Positions 16,448 to 25,477 of a stretch of 64,000 bases of DNA are shown piece by piece. Position 1 is the first letter of the stretch. Every line of letters begins with the position of its first letter. The notes under the pieces are model-generated. The model had not been told where the DNA came from. It did no database searches and saw nothing but the letters and a program-made list of their open reading frames with translations. The stretch is from Pseudomonas azotoformans (lineage in GTDB: Bacteria; Pseudomonadota; Gammaproteobacteria; Pseudomonadales; Pseudomonadaceae). The stretch covers positions 4,944,501 to 5,008,500 of the forward strand of contig NZ_LT629702.1 in NCBI RefSeq assembly GCF_900103345.1. The letters run 5' to 3'. A program made the position numbers and the translations under genes.

Positions 16448-17266
16448 ATGTCGCGTCGTATCTCCCCCGTCATACCCGGCTTCGGGCTGACGCTGGGCTA
16501 CACCGTGGTGTACCTCAGCCTGATCGTACTCATCCCGCTGGCGGCGATGTTTGTACACGCCGCTCAACTCACCTGGGATCAGTTCTGGAACATCATCTCC
16601 GCACCGCGTGTGCTGGCGGCGTTGCAACTGAGCTTCAGCACCGCGCTGTACGCCGCGCTGATCAATGGCGTGATCGGCACGCTGCTGGCCTGGGTGCTGG
16701 TGCGCTACACCTTCCCTGGCCGCAAGGTCATCGATGCGATGATCGACCTGCCGTTCGCGTTGCCCACCGCTGTCGCCGGCATCGCACTGACCGCGCTGTA
16801 CACGCCTAACGGGCTGGTCGGCCAGTTCGCCGCCGACCTGGGCTTCAAGATCGCCTACACCCCGTTGGGCATCACGCTGGCGCTGACCTTCGTCACCCTG
16901 CCGTTCGTGGTGCGCACGGTGCAGCCGGTGTTGGCCGATATCCCCCGGGAAGTCGAAGAAGCCGCCGCGTGCCTGGGTGCCAAGCCGTTGCAGGTGTTCC
17001 GCCACATCCTGGTGCCGGCGCTGCTGCCCGCCTGGTTGACCGGTTTCGCGTTGGCGTTTGCCCGTGGCGTGGGTGAGTACGGTTCGGTGATTTTCATTGC
17101 CGGCAACATGCCGATGAAAACCGAGATCCTGCCGCTGCTGATCATGGTCAAGCTCGATCAATACGACTACCGCGGCGCCACGTCCATTGGCGTGTTGATG
17201 CTGGTGGTTTCCTTTGTCCTGCTGCTGCTGATCAACTTGTTGCAGCGGCGCATCGAACGTCCATAA
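16448..17266 (+). CDS. cysT: sulfate ABC transporter permease CysT
   Basis: This 272-residue inner-membrane protein has about six transmembrane segments. It carries the binding-protein-dependent permease motif [21 protein letters not shown] and the CysT/CysU-type segments [21 protein letters not shown] and [18 protein letters not shown]. It pairs with CysW, CysA and Sbp to import sulfate/thiosulfate. It starts 13 nt after an AAGGA. cysW follows 13 bp downstream. Confidence 0.95.
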   Translation: MSRRISPVIPGFGLTLGYTVVYLSLIVLIPLAAMFVHAAQLTWDQFWNIISAPRVLAALQLSFSTALYAALINGVIGTLLAWVLVRYTFPGRKVIDAMIDLPFALPTAVAGIALTALYTPNGLVGQFAADLGFKIAYTPLGITLALTFVTLPFVVRTVQPVLADIPREVEEAAACLGAKPLQVFRHILVPALLPAWLTGFALAFARGVGEYGSVIFIAGNMPMKTEILPLLIMVKLDQYDYRGATSIGVLMLVVSFVLLLLINLLQRRIERP

Positions 17267-17279
17267 GGAGGCGCGGAAC

Positions 17280-18152
17280 ATGTCCCAATCGTCTATTGCC
17301 GCCGCGTCCTCGGCCAACGCTGCCCGCCGTGGCAGCGCCGCGTCGCGACGCATCCTGATCGGCCTTGGCTGGCTGGTGTTCGCCCTGTTCCTGTTGTTGC
17401 CGCTGTTTATCGTGGTGACCCAGGGCCTGAAGAACGGCCTCGGCGCGTTCTTCACCGCGATCCTCGAACCCGACGCGCTGTCGGCGTTGAAACTCACGGT
17501 GATCGCCGTGGTGATCTCGGTGCCGCTCAACCTGGTGTTTGGCGTCAGCGCTGCGTGGTGCGTGAGCAAGTACTCGTTCCGTGGCAAGAGCATCCTGGTG
17601 ACGCTGATCGACCTGCCGTTCTCGGTGTCGCCGGTGATCGCCGGCCTGGTCTATGTGTTGATGTTCGGCGCCCAGGGCTTCTTTGGCCCGTGGTTGCAGG
17701 ACCACGACATCCAGATCGTGTTCGCCTTGCCCGGCATCGTGCTGGCGACCATCTTCGTCACCGTGCCCTTTGTGGCCCGTGAACTGATCCCGCTGATGCA
17801 GGAGCAGGGCACCCAGGAAGAAGAGGCCGCGCGCCTGCTCGGTGCCAATGGCTGGCAGATGTTCTGGCACGTGACCGTGCCGAATATCAAATGGGGCCTG
17901 ATCTATGGCGTGGTGCTGTGTACCGCACGGGCCATGGGTGAGTTCGGCGCGGTGTCGGTGGTGTCCGGCCACATTCGCGGCGTGACCAACACCCTGCCGC
18001 TGCACGTCGAGATTCTCTACAACGAATACAACCACGTTGCCGCGTTTGCGGTGGCGAGTCTGTTGCTGATCCTGGCGCTCTTCATCCTGCTGCTCAAGCA
18101 GTGGAGCGAGAACCGTATTAACCGCCTGCGCGCCGGTGCGGCTGAGGAATAA
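17280..18152 (+). CDS. cysW: sulfate ABC transporter permease CysW
   Basis: This 290-residue second membrane subunit of the sulfate importer has about six hydrophobic segments. The EAA-loop reads [22 protein letters not shown], and [16 protein letters not shown] is typical of CysW. The first 30 residues are Ser/Ala/Arg-rich and cytosolic. GGAGG precedes the ATG. Only 3 bp separate it from cysA, so the two are translationally linked. Confidence 0.95.
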   Translation: MSQSSIAAASSANAARRGSAASRRILIGLGWLVFALFLLLPLFIVVTQGLKNGLGAFFTAILEPDALSALKLTVIAVVISVPLNLVFGVSAAWCVSKYSFRGKSILVTLIDLPFSVSPVIAGLVYVLMFGAQGFFGPWLQDHDIQIVFALPGIVLATIFVTVPFVARELIPLMQEQGTQEEEAARLLGANGWQMFWHVTVPNIKWGLIYGVVLCTARAMGEFGAVSVVSGHIRGVTNTLPLHVEILYNEYNHVAAFAVASLLLILALFILLLKQWSENRINRLRAGAAEE

Positions 18153-18155
18153 GTC

Positions 18156-19136
18156 ATGTCGATCGAAGTCCGTAATGTCAGCAAGAACTTCAACGCCTTC
18201 AAGGCCCTGAACAGCATCAACCTGGACATCCAGAGTGGCGAGCTGGTGGCCTTGCTTGGCCCGTCCGGCTGTGGCAAGACCACCTTGCTGCGCATCATTG
18301 CAGGCCTGGAAACCCCGGATGACGGCAGCATCGTGTTCCACGGTGAAGACGTCTCCGGCCACGACGTGCGCGATCGCAACGTCGGTTTTGTGTTCCAGCA
18401 CTATGCGTTGTTCCGTCATATGACCGTGTTCGACAACGTGGCGTTCGGCCTGCGCATGAAACCGAAGAACCAGCGCCCGAGCGAAAGCCAGATCGCGGTC
18501 AAGGTCCACGAACTGCTGAACATGGTGCAACTGGATTGGTTGTCGGATCGTTACCCGGAGCAGCTCTCCGGTGGCCAGCGCCAGCGTATCGCCCTGGCCC
18601 GCGCCCTGGCGGTCGAGCCGAAAGTGTTGCTGCTGGATGAGCCCTTCGGCGCCCTCGACGCCAAGGTACGTAAAGAGCTGCGCCGCTGGCTGGCGCGCCT
18701 GCACGAAGACATCAACCTGACCTCGGTGTTCGTGACCCACGATCAGGAAGAGGCCATGGAAGTCGCCGACCGCATCGTGGTGATGAACAAGGGCGTGATC
18801 GAGCAGATCGGCTCACCGGGCGACGTCTACGAAAACCCGGCCAGCGATTTCGTCTATCACTTCCTCGGGGATTCGAACCGCCTGCACTTGGGTGAAGACA
18901 AGCACGTGCTGTTCCGTCCACACGAAGTGTCGCTGTCGCGGCATGAACTAGAGGATCACCACGCCGCAGAAGTGCGGGATATCCGCCCGTTGGGTGCGAC
19001 AACCCGTGTGACCTTGAAGGTCGAAGGCCAGAGTGAGCTGATCGAAGCCGAAGTGGTGAAAGACCACGACAGCCTGACCGGCTTGGCGCGCGGCGAGACG
19101 CTGTTCTTCAAACCCAAGGTCTGGCAGAAAGCCTAA
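18156..19136 (+). CDS. cysA: sulfate/thiosulfate ABC transporter ATP-binding protein CysA
   Basis: This 326-residue ATPase drives the CysTW permease. The Walker A motif GPSGCGKTT lies near 35, Q-loop FVFQHYALF near 85, signature [15 protein letters not shown] near 135, Walker [13 protein letters not shown] near 155 and H-loop [10 protein letters not shown] near 190. A C-terminal TOBE-like regulatory domain follows residue 240. The length is slightly short of the 350-360 residues of E. coli CysA but normal for Pseudomonas. It is the last gene of the operon. Confidence 0.96.
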   Translation: MSIEVRNVSKNFNAFKALNSINLDIQSGELVALLGPSGCGKTTLLRIIAGLETPDDGSIVFHGEDVSGHDVRDRNVGFVFQHYALFRHMTVFDNVAFGLRMKPKNQRPSESQIAVKVHELLNMVQLDWLSDRYPEQLSGGQRQRIALARALAVEPKVLLLDEPFGALDAKVRKELRRWLARLHEDINLTSVFVTHDQEEAMEVADRIVVMNKGVIEQIGSPGDVYENPASDFVYHFLGDSNRLHLGEDKHVLFRPHEVSLSRHELEDHHAAEVRDIRPLGATTRVTLKVEGQSELIEAEVVKDHDSLTGLARGETLFFKPKVWQKA

Positions 19137-19154
19137 AAGCGCTGCAACCCCCAC

Positions 19155-19254
19155 TGTAGGAGCGAGCTTGCTCGCGAAAAACGCAAAGGCACCGCGTTAA
19201 GCCAGGGTGTCCGCGTTATCGTCAGCAATTTTCGCGAGCAAGCTCGCTCCTACA
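19155..19254. repeat. REPIN, family B
   Basis: Perfect family B pair between cysA and the convergent DUF962 gene; third REPIN of this family within 4 kb. Confidence 0.9.
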
Positions 19255-19259
19255 GAGGG

Positions 19260-19784
19260 TCATGCGGCAACGTTTTTCTTGCTGCTGCGCACTGGCCCCG
19301 AGCGCTCCTCGATCTGCTGCTTGAGGTCATGCCGCAACCCCAGCAGAAACGCCAACTCCGCCACCACAAACAACGGCCCGACGATCAACCCCGACACGTC
19401 ATCGACAAACGCAGGCTTCCTGCCTTCGTAGTAATGCCCGACAAACTGAATCACCCAACCCACCACGAACAGGCCGATACCGCTGCTGAGCCACACCAGC
19501 GTACTCTGCGCCGCCAGCACGTGTCCGGCCCACACCGACAGCGCCATCAGCACGGTCATCAACACGCCCAGGGCCAATTCCAGGCGCAGGTAAAACCACG
19601 CAGAGAACAGCGCGAGAAGAACGGCGGGTGAGATCCATAGGCCAGCGACGGCCCATTCCGGGCGTGACAACAACACCGCAACCGCCACCACGATCAGCGG
19701 GATGCCGACAAAGTGGCTGGCGATGTTGCGCGGGTCGCGGTGGTAGGCAGCGTATTGACTCAGGTGATCGACGAGGCTTTTCAT
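19260..19784 (-). CDS. Mpo1-like (DUF962) membrane protein
   Basis: This 174-residue integral membrane protein starts MKSLVDHLSQYAAYHRDPRN, followed by HFVGIPLIVVAVAVLL, the N-terminal signature of the DUF962/YGL010w family. About four to five hydrophobic helices follow, with WVIQFVGHYYEGRKPAFVDD in the third quarter. Yeast Mpo1 is an iron-dependent dioxygenase in fatty-acid alpha-oxidation; whether the bacterial protein shares that activity is not established. AGGAGG lies at ideal distance before ATG 19784. It is convergent with the cys operon and divergent from the Crp/Fnr gene. Confidence 0.85.
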   Translation of the reverse strand: MKSLVDHLSQYAAYHRDPRNIASHFVGIPLIVVAVAVLLSRPEWAVAGLWISPAVLLALFSAWFYLRLELALGVLMTVLMALSVWAGHVLAAQSTLVWLSSGIGLFVVGWVIQFVGHYYEGRKPAFVDDVSGLIVGPLFVVAELAFLLGLRHDLKQQIEERSGPVRSSKKNVAA

Positions 19785-19867
19785 TGTTATTCCTCCTGTA
19801 GGATGTTTGATCATGCCCCGTCAGCCTGTGGCGAACTGTCAGCTGGGCGACAATCTTCGGAGTTCAC

Positions 19868-20554
19868 ATGGACGCAGAACAATGGCGCGCCCGGTTGGCC
19901 AGCGGTCACTGGTTCAGCCACCTGGCGGCGCCTTTTCAGCATAGTCTGCTGGCCCATGCCCGGCTGCGGCAGCTGACGGCGGGGCAATACTTGTTCAAGC
20001 GCGGCGACCCGCCCTGTGGCTTGTACGCGGTGCTCGACGGCACCCTGCGGGTCAGCGCGGTGAACGAGCAGGGCAAGGAGGCGATACTCAGCCTGGTGGA
20101 GGCACCTTTCTGGTTCGGCGAAATCTGCCTGTTCGATGGCCTGCCGCGCACCCACGACGCCTGCGCGGTAGGTCCCAGCACACTGTTGCAGGTGCCGCAG
20201 CAGGCGCTGCTGGGCATCCTGGACGAGACCCCGCGATACTGGCGTGACCTGGCCCTGCTGATGAGCCAGAAGCTGCGCCTGAGTTTCATCGGCCTGGAAC
20301 AGCTCAGCCTGATGCCGGCCCCGGTGCGGCTGGCCCACCGCTTGTTGATGATCGTCGAGGGCTACGGCGATACCGAACATGCCAAACGCGTGCTGCAATT
20401 GCCCCAGGAAGACCTGGCGGCCATGTTGAACCTGTCGCGCCAGACCACCAATGTGCTGCTCAAGGACCTGCAAGCCGCCGGCGTCGTGCGCCTGGGCTAC
20501 GGCGAGATCGAAATCCTCGACGTACAGCGGCTACGGCAGGCGGCGCACCCCTGA
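19868..20554 (+). CDS. Crp/Fnr family transcriptional regulator
   Basis: The protein has 228 residues. A cyclic-nucleotide-binding-type beta-barrel spans about 20-135 (LTAGQYLFKRGDPPCGLYAV, then EQGKEAILSLVEAPFWFGEI), followed by a dimer helix and a Crp-type helix-turn-helix (EDLAAMLNLSRQTTNVLLKDL). There is no N-terminal Fnr cysteine cluster, so it is not an iron-sulfur oxygen sensor of the Fnr kind. Ligand and targets are unknown. A receiver-only response regulator follows 37 bp downstream on the same strand. Confidence 0.88.
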   Translation: MDAEQWRARLASGHWFSHLAAPFQHSLLAHARLRQLTAGQYLFKRGDPPCGLYAVLDGTLRVSAVNEQGKEAILSLVEAPFWFGEICLFDGLPRTHDACAVGPSTLLQVPQQALLGILDETPRYWRDLALLMSQKLRLSFIGLEQLSLMPAPVRLAHRLLMIVEGYGDTEHAKRVLQLPQEDLAAMLNLSRQTTNVLLKDLQAAGVVRLGYGEIEILDVQRLRQAAHP

Positions 20555-20591
20555 GGGTGTTAGCCTGCACGCCTATCAATCGAGGTGTGTT

Positions 20592-20951
20592 ATGCGCGTG
20601 CTGTTAGTGGAACATGAATCCGACGAGGCACAGCGGATGGCCTTGGGCCTGAACGAGGCCGGTTACAGCGTGGAAGTGGCGGCCAATGGCATGGCGGCGT
20701 TGCGCTTTGTTGAAAGCACCGAGTACGACCTGGTGATCCTGGATGTGATGCTGCCGGGGCTCAATGCCTGGAAGTTGCAGCAGGCGATTCGGCAGAAGGG
20801 CCAGACGCCGATGTTGTTCCTGACCACGCCCGGCGGGATTGAAGACCGCCTGCGCGGGTTGGAATTGCATGAGGATGACTATCTGCTCAAGCCATTTGCG
20901 GCCAAGACGCTGGTGGCGCGGGTCAAGAAGTTGTTGCGGCGTGGGCGGTGA
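20592..20951 (+). CDS. receiver-only response regulator (OmpR-type without output domain)
   Basis: The protein has 119 residues and is a complete receiver: E/D pocket in VEHESDE, phospho-acceptor in LVILDVMLPG, Thr in LFLTTPGG, Lys in LLKPFAAKTL. The tail VARVKKLLRRGR is exactly the linker start of OmpR-type regulators, but a stop follows and no winged helix is encoded downstream, where REP sequences begin within 15 bp. It may be a truncated regulator or a genuine single-domain phosphate sink. No kinase gene is adjacent. Confidence 0.85.
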   Translation: MRVLLVEHESDEAQRMALGLNEAGYSVEVAANGMAALRFVESTEYDLVILDVMLPGLNAWKLQQAIRQKGQTPMLFLTTPGGIEDRLRGLELHEDDYLLKPFAAKTLVARVKKLLRRGR

Positions 20952-20964
20952 CTATTCTGACGCT

Positions 20965-21036
20965 ATCGGGGCAAGCCCCCTCCCACTTTTGATCTGTGAA
21001 TACGTTCAAAAATGTGGGAGGGGGCTTGCCCCCGAT
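20965..21036. repeat. REP pair, family A, outward orientation
   Basis: Two family A palindromes in the opposite arrangement to a normal REPIN: ATCGGGG...CCCTCCCAC first, GTGGGAGG...CCCCCGAT second, with 26 bp between. The first copy has lost one G. Confidence 0.85.
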
Positions 21037-21062
21037 GAGGCCCTCCCAGCCACTACCAATCT

Positions 21063-22067
21063 CTATCTCAGCCCATCCCGAAACTGCCCCGGCGTCATCC
21101 CCGTCCAGCGCTTGAACGCCCGGTTGAAGCTGCTGGTGTCGGCAAAGCCGAGCAAATGACTGATCTCGGCCAATGAGCACTGTGGGTCGCGCAAGTGCAG
21201 CAAGGCCAGGTTCTCGCGGCACTCATTGAGCAGCGCATCAAACCGACAGCCTTCATCCGCCAGGTGCCGTTGCAGGCTGCGCAGGCTCAGGTGCAGCGCC
21301 TGGGCGACGCGTTCCGCACTTGGCTCGCCGTCGGGCAACTGCGCTTCGATCACTCGCCGCACCTTGCGCTCCCAGGTCAGCGGTTGCAGTTGGGCGAGGG
21401 TGCGCTTGAGCACGGTTTCATTGTGCTCGGCCAGTTCGGGGTTGGCGTCGTCCAGGTGGCTGTCGAAATCCAGGGCGGCGAACTCCAGGCGGTCTTCCTC
21501 AGCGCCGAAAAACACCGGCGCACGAAACACCGTGTGCCACGGCTTGGGGTCTGCGGGTTCGGGTCTTCGCAGGTACACCGCCAGCGGCGCGTATTCACGG
21601 CCCAGGCGATTGCGGCAGGTGCGTACGTAGATTGCTGCAAACGCATCGATGGCCTCGAACGCCGGCGCCGGGTTACCGGGTAGTTGCAACAGGCGAAACC
21701 GGTAGCGTTCGCCATCACCGCTCAGCTCCAGGCTCAAGGCATCGCTGACCACCTGGTGATACCGCACGATGCGCTCGAACACTTCCCGCAAGCTGCCACT
21801 GGCCACCAGCGCATACCCCAACGCATGAAACGTGGTGGGGCTGACGAACCGCGACACCCGCAGCCCAATCGCTGGATCACCGCTGGCCTGCACCGCCAGT
21901 TCCCACAAGCGCGTGGTGGCCGACAGCGGGTAGCGCGCATTCGGGTCGTCCATCTGCTGTGGGTCGAGCCCGGCTTGCAGGCACAGCGCGGCGCTGTCGA
22001 GGCCCAGGGCGTCGAGTTGCTTGCGCAGGGCGCGGGTCCAGCTGGCAAGGGAAGTGGGTTCGGTCAT
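21063..22067 (-). CDS. AraC family transcriptional regulator
   Basis: The protein has 334 residues. The N-terminal two-thirds match the arabinose-binding-like domain of OruR/ArgR-type AraC regulators (PLSATTRLWELAVQASGDPA, FVSPTTFHALGYALVASGS). The C-terminal 100 residues hold the two helix-turn-helix motifs (RVAQALHLSLRSLQRHLADEG, and LAEISHLLGFADTSSFNRAF followed by KRWTGMTPGQF). It is transcribed divergently from the membrane desaturase-like gene at 22169 with about 100 bp between, so that gene is its most likely target. Confidence 0.9.
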   Translation of the reverse strand: MTEPTSLASWTRALRKQLDALGLDSAALCLQAGLDPQQMDDPNARYPLSATTRLWELAVQASGDPAIGLRVSRFVSPTTFHALGYALVASGSLREVFERIVRYHQVVSDALSLELSGDGERYRFRLLQLPGNPAPAFEAIDAFAAIYVRTCRNRLGREYAPLAVYLRRPEPADPKPWHTVFRAPVFFGAEEDRLEFAALDFDSHLDDANPELAEHNETVLKRTLAQLQPLTWERKVRRVIEAQLPDGEPSAERVAQALHLSLRSLQRHLADEGCRFDALLNECRENLALLHLRDPQCSLAEISHLLGFADTSSFNRAFKRWTGMTPGQFRDGLR

Positions 22068-22168
22068 GGCGATTGGCGCTTGCGGTCAACAGGTTGGCGT
22101 CCGGGGCTAGCATCCTGATTGATCGCTTGGGGCAGGATGTGAGCATCAATAAACAAGAGGATGGAAGC

Positions 22169-23263
22169 ATGGACGGTACTTCTGCAAGTCCCCAGCAGAT
22201 GAACGCGCAACAGCGTTCGGCGCATATCCGTGAAGTCGTGCTGGCCGAAGGCGTGCGCCTGCGCCAGCAACACCCTTGGCTGCTGCATCAGGACGCGCTG
22301 GGCGCGGGCATTCTGGCGTTTGCGCTGCTCGGCATGCTGGGCTCGGCGGCGCTCTACATCACCGGGCACATGGCCTGGTGGGTGTGCCTGCTGCTTAACG
22401 CATTCCTGGCTTCACTGACCCACGAGCTGGAACACGACCTGATCCACAGCATGTACTTTCGCAAGCAGCGCCTGCCCCACAACCTGATGATGGGCCTGGT
22501 GTGGCTGGCGCGGCCGAGCACGATCAACCCGTGGGTGCGCCGGCACCTGCACCTCAACCACCACAAGGTCTCCGGCACCGAAACCGACATGGAGGAGCGC
22601 GCCATCACCAACGGCGAGCCCTGGGGCTTTGCGCGCTTGCTGATGGTGGGCGATAACGTCATGTCGGCGTTTATCCGCATGCTGCGGGCCAAGACCTGGA
22701 AGCACAAACTGACGATCCTCAAGCGCTCGCTGCTGGTGTACGCGCCACTGGCGCTGCTGCATTGGGGCGCGTGGTATGTGTTCCTCGGCTTTCATGTCGC
22801 CAATGGCGTCGCCAGCCTGCTGGGTGCGCCGATCGACTGGTCGGCCGGCACGTTGCAGATGATGCAGGTGATCGATATCGCCGCCGTGGTGATCATCGGC
22901 CCTAACGTGCTGCGCACCTTTTGCCTGCACTTCGTCAGCTCCAACATGCACTACTACGGTGATGTGGAGCTGGGCAACGTGATCCAGCAGACCCAGGTCT
23001 TGAACCCCTGGTGGCTGTGGCCTTTGCAGGCGTTCTGCTTCAACTTCGGCAGCACCCATGGCATTCACCATTTTGTGGTGAAGGAGCCGTTCTACATCCG
23101 CCAGATGACCGCCAAGGTGGCGCACAAGGTCATGGCTGAGATGGGCGTGCGCTTCAATGATTTCGGGACGTTTGCGCGGGCCAATCGGTTGGGTTTTCCA
23201 CCGCCTGCAGGGTTTCGATCAACGCCTTCGCCGCAGGCGACAAGCGCACCCCAGCGCGGCTGA
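22169..23263 (+). CDS. membrane fatty acid desaturase / alkane hydroxylase-like enzyme
   Basis: This 364-residue integral membrane di-iron enzyme carries histidine motifs HELEHDLIH (near 88), HLHLNHH (near 127) and HGIHH (near 308), with hydrophobic segments between them. The pattern fits the desaturase/AlkB superfamily; the exact substrate is not predictable. ATG 22169 has an AGAGG upstream. It is divergent from an AraC regulator. The 3' end overlaps the convergent LysR gene by 110 bp: the last 36 codons here (ending PSPQATSAPQRG) share DNA with the LysR C-terminus, so one of the two tails is probably a late extension. Confidence 0.85.
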   Translation: MDGTSASPQQMNAQQRSAHIREVVLAEGVRLRQQHPWLLHQDALGAGILAFALLGMLGSAALYITGHMAWWVCLLLNAFLASLTHELEHDLIHSMYFRKQRLPHNLMMGLVWLARPSTINPWVRRHLHLNHHKVSGTETDMEERAITNGEPWGFARLLMVGDNVMSAFIRMLRAKTWKHKLTILKRSLLVYAPLALLHWGAWYVFLGFHVANGVASLLGAPIDWSAGTLQMMQVIDIAAVVIIGPNVLRTFCLHFVSSNMHYYGDVELGNVIQQTQVLNPWWLWPLQAFCFNFGSTHGIHHFVVKEPFYIRQMTAKVAHKVMAEMGVRFNDFGTFARANRLGFPPPAGFRSTPSPQATSAPQRG

Positions 23264-24089
23264 TCACCCCGCAGCGGTTGCTCAGGCTATCCAGGGCGTG
23301 CGGCAGGTTGCGCCAGTGCAGTGCGTGCAGTTCGCCCTTGATGAACCCTTCGACAAACGCCTCTTCGGCGCCCAGGCCAATGGCATCGGACTGACGCACG
23401 ACAGTGGCCAGCGCGGCAAATTGTTCCAGCTCGATGGCGGGCGCGAAGTCGACGCGCCCGCTGAGATTGGCCAGCAGTTTGCGGATGCCCGGCGCGATCA
23501 GCGGCGTGGCCAGCGGGTAGCCGAACAGGTCGTTGGTGGACAGGCTGTCTTTGGCCAGCAGCGGGTGCCCCGCACGGCAGAAAAACACGCTGCGCCGAGG
23601 CGTCAGGGCCAGGGTCTGGAAGTTCGGGTCGGCCTCGAAGTGACGTACATCGGCGATAAAGAATTCGATCTCTTCACGGCTCAGGCTGCGCGCGAGTTTT
23701 TCCCAGTTGTCCACCTGCAACACGGTGCGCACTTTGGGGTAAGCCGTGATGAACCGCGCCATGGCCTGGGGCGCCAGGTTCACCGCGGCCACGGCGTCGC
23801 TGCCGAAGCGCACTTCACCGGCGTCGAGTTTGGTCATGCGCGTGACTTCATGGCTCAACAGGGCCGCGCCTTGCACCAGGCTCAACGCGTGTTGCAGCAC
23901 CACCTGGCCTTCGGGGGTGGGGCGCAGGTCTTTATGGGCGCGGTCCACCAACACGCAGCCGAACTCCTGCTCCAGGCCCTGGATGCTGCGGCTGAAGGCG
24001 GGCTGGGTGATGCCCATGGCGTCCGCCGCACGCACGAAGCTACGGTGCTCGTTCAGCGCGATGAAGTAGCGCAGTTGGCGAAGGTCCAT
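23154..24089 (-). CDS. LysR family transcriptional regulator
   Basis: The protein has 311 residues. The N-terminal helix-turn-helix is canonical (MDLRQLRYFIALNEHRSFVR, AADAMGITQPAFSRSIQGLE), followed by a periplasmic-binding-like effector domain (about 90-295). Target genes are uncertain: upstream lies the convergent 3' end of the MFS gene, downstream the overlapping desaturase gene. The C-terminal 36 residues (ending NPTDWPAQTSRNH) lie over the tail of that gene. Confidence 0.9.
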   Translation of the reverse strand: MDLRQLRYFIALNEHRSFVRAADAMGITQPAFSRSIQGLEQEFGCVLVDRAHKDLRPTPEGQVVLQHALSLVQGAALLSHEVTRMTKLDAGEVRFGSDAVAAVNLAPQAMARFITAYPKVRTVLQVDNWEKLARSLSREEIEFFIADVRHFEADPNFQTLALTPRRSVFFCRAGHPLLAKDSLSTNDLFGYPLATPLIAPGIRKLLANLSGRVDFAPAIELEQFAALATVVRQSDAIGLGAEEAFVEGFIKGELHALHWRNLPHALDSLSNRCGVISRAGVRLSPAAKALIETLQAVENPTDWPAQTSRNH

Positions 24090-24186
24090 GGTGTGCCCGG
24101 CATTCTGTAGGAGAACCGGGATTTTAAGCGGGCTGCTTATTCCGTCAATGAAGCTTTTTTATTTTATCTAGATCTTAAATGCATAC

Positions 24187-25368
24187 CTATAGAGCAGGTG
24201 CCGTGCGGTACGTCGCCGGGCTGAATACCTGCGTTACCAGCAGCATGGCCACGGCGGTCACCGTTAACACCACCCACGCGCTGGCAAAGCTGCCGGTGAG
24301 TTCGCGCAGCCAGCCGGTCATCCATGGCGAAATCGCATTGATCAAAAAGCCCACGCCCTGCACGAATGCCGCCAGTTGCCCGGCCAGGCGCGGGTCGCGG
24401 TGGTGGTCGAGGGTCAGCAACAGGCTCAGGGCAAAACATGCTCCCAGGCCAAAGCCGCACAGCGCCACCCACAGGTGGGGAAATTCCAGCGGCGCCAGCA
24501 ACAGGCCGAGGTAGCCGAGGGTCTGGGCCAGCAGGCTGATCCACAGCAATGGCCGACGGTCGACCCCGCGTTGCGCCAGCACCGGCATCAACAGCGCGGC
24601 GATCACCTGGAAGATGGTCATGAATGCCAGCAGCGAACCGCTGGGCAACACGCCCCAGCCCAGTTGCTGGTAGTAGGCCGGCAACCACGCCACCAGGCTC
24701 ATGTAGCCGCAGTTCACCAGGCCGAAATACAGCGCCAGCAGCCAGGCGCGCCGATTGCGCAGGCCCTTGAAGGCAGGCGGCACCTGTGGGTTTTTCGCTG
24801 CGCCCAGCGGCAACCCGGCCCACAGCAATAACGCCGCCAACGCGGGTAACAACCACACACCCAGCCCGGCCTCCCAGTGCTGGAAATACGTGGCCACCAC
24901 CGGGCTGAGCAGCGCCGCCAGGCCGCCGCCGGCCATCAACGAGGCCGAATAAACGCCCATCGCCACCGGCACGCGGTGATGGAATTCACGCTTGATCATC
25001 GCCGGCACCAACGCCTGGATCAGCGCCACACCGGCGCCGCCGAGCAAGGCCGTGACCAGCAGCGTCGAGCCCTGGCCCATCAGCCAGCGCGCCAGGAAGG
25101 CCAGCAGGATCATCAGCAGGCCCAGGGCGATGCCGCGTCGCTCACCCAGCTGCGCTTCAACACGCACGCCCACCAGCGCCACCAGGCCCATGCACACCAC
25201 GGGCAGGCTGGTGAGCAGGGCGCTGCTCTGGAAACTGAGGCCGGTGGCCAGGCGGATCTCGCCGAGCAACGGGCTGATGGAGCTGAGGATCGGCCGCAGG
25301 TTCAGTCCCAGGACCACCAGCAGGCCCCAGCCGGCGAACCGGCCTGCGGTTGAAGAGTTAAGCGACAT
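24187..25368 (-). CDS. MFS transporter, CynX/NimT family
   Basis: This 393-residue protein has twelve predicted transmembrane segments. The N-terminus GLLVVLGLNLRPILSSISPL with the conserved NLRP motif is the hallmark of the CynX/NimT branch, whose members include cyanate and 2-nitroimidazole exporters. The substrate here is unknown. It is transcribed away from the LysR gene at 25478, with 109 bp between, a typical LysR-target arrangement. Confidence 0.88.
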   Translation of the reverse strand: MSLNSSTAGRFAGWGLLVVLGLNLRPILSSISPLLGEIRLATGLSFQSSALLTSLPVVCMGLVALVGVRVEAQLGERRGIALGLLMILLAFLARWLMGQGSTLLVTALLGGAGVALIQALVPAMIKREFHHRVPVAMGVYSASLMAGGGLAALLSPVVATYFQHWEAGLGVWLLPALAALLLWAGLPLGAAKNPQVPPAFKGLRNRRAWLLALYFGLVNCGYMSLVAWLPAYYQQLGWGVLPSGSLLAFMTIFQVIAALLMPVLAQRGVDRRPLLWISLLAQTLGYLGLLLAPLEFPHLWVALCGFGLGACFALSLLLTLDHHRDPRLAGQLAAFVQGVGFLINAISPWMTGWLRELTGSFASAWVVLTVTAVAMLLVTQVFSPATYRTAPAL

Positions 25369-25477
25369 GCAGAACCTATGGCGTGTGCAAAGGAGGCGTG
25401 AAGTATCGCCAGTCGCCGAGGTATTCTGAAATTAAATATAACCATGCTAATCAGTGGCAAATGGAATGGTGAGCGTC

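Noticed and set aside
17232..18740. 502-codon open frame opposite cysW/cysA
   Set aside because: Its composition is rich in His, Gln and Asp as expected from antisense of GC-rich genes, and it has no domain; cysW and cysA are certain.
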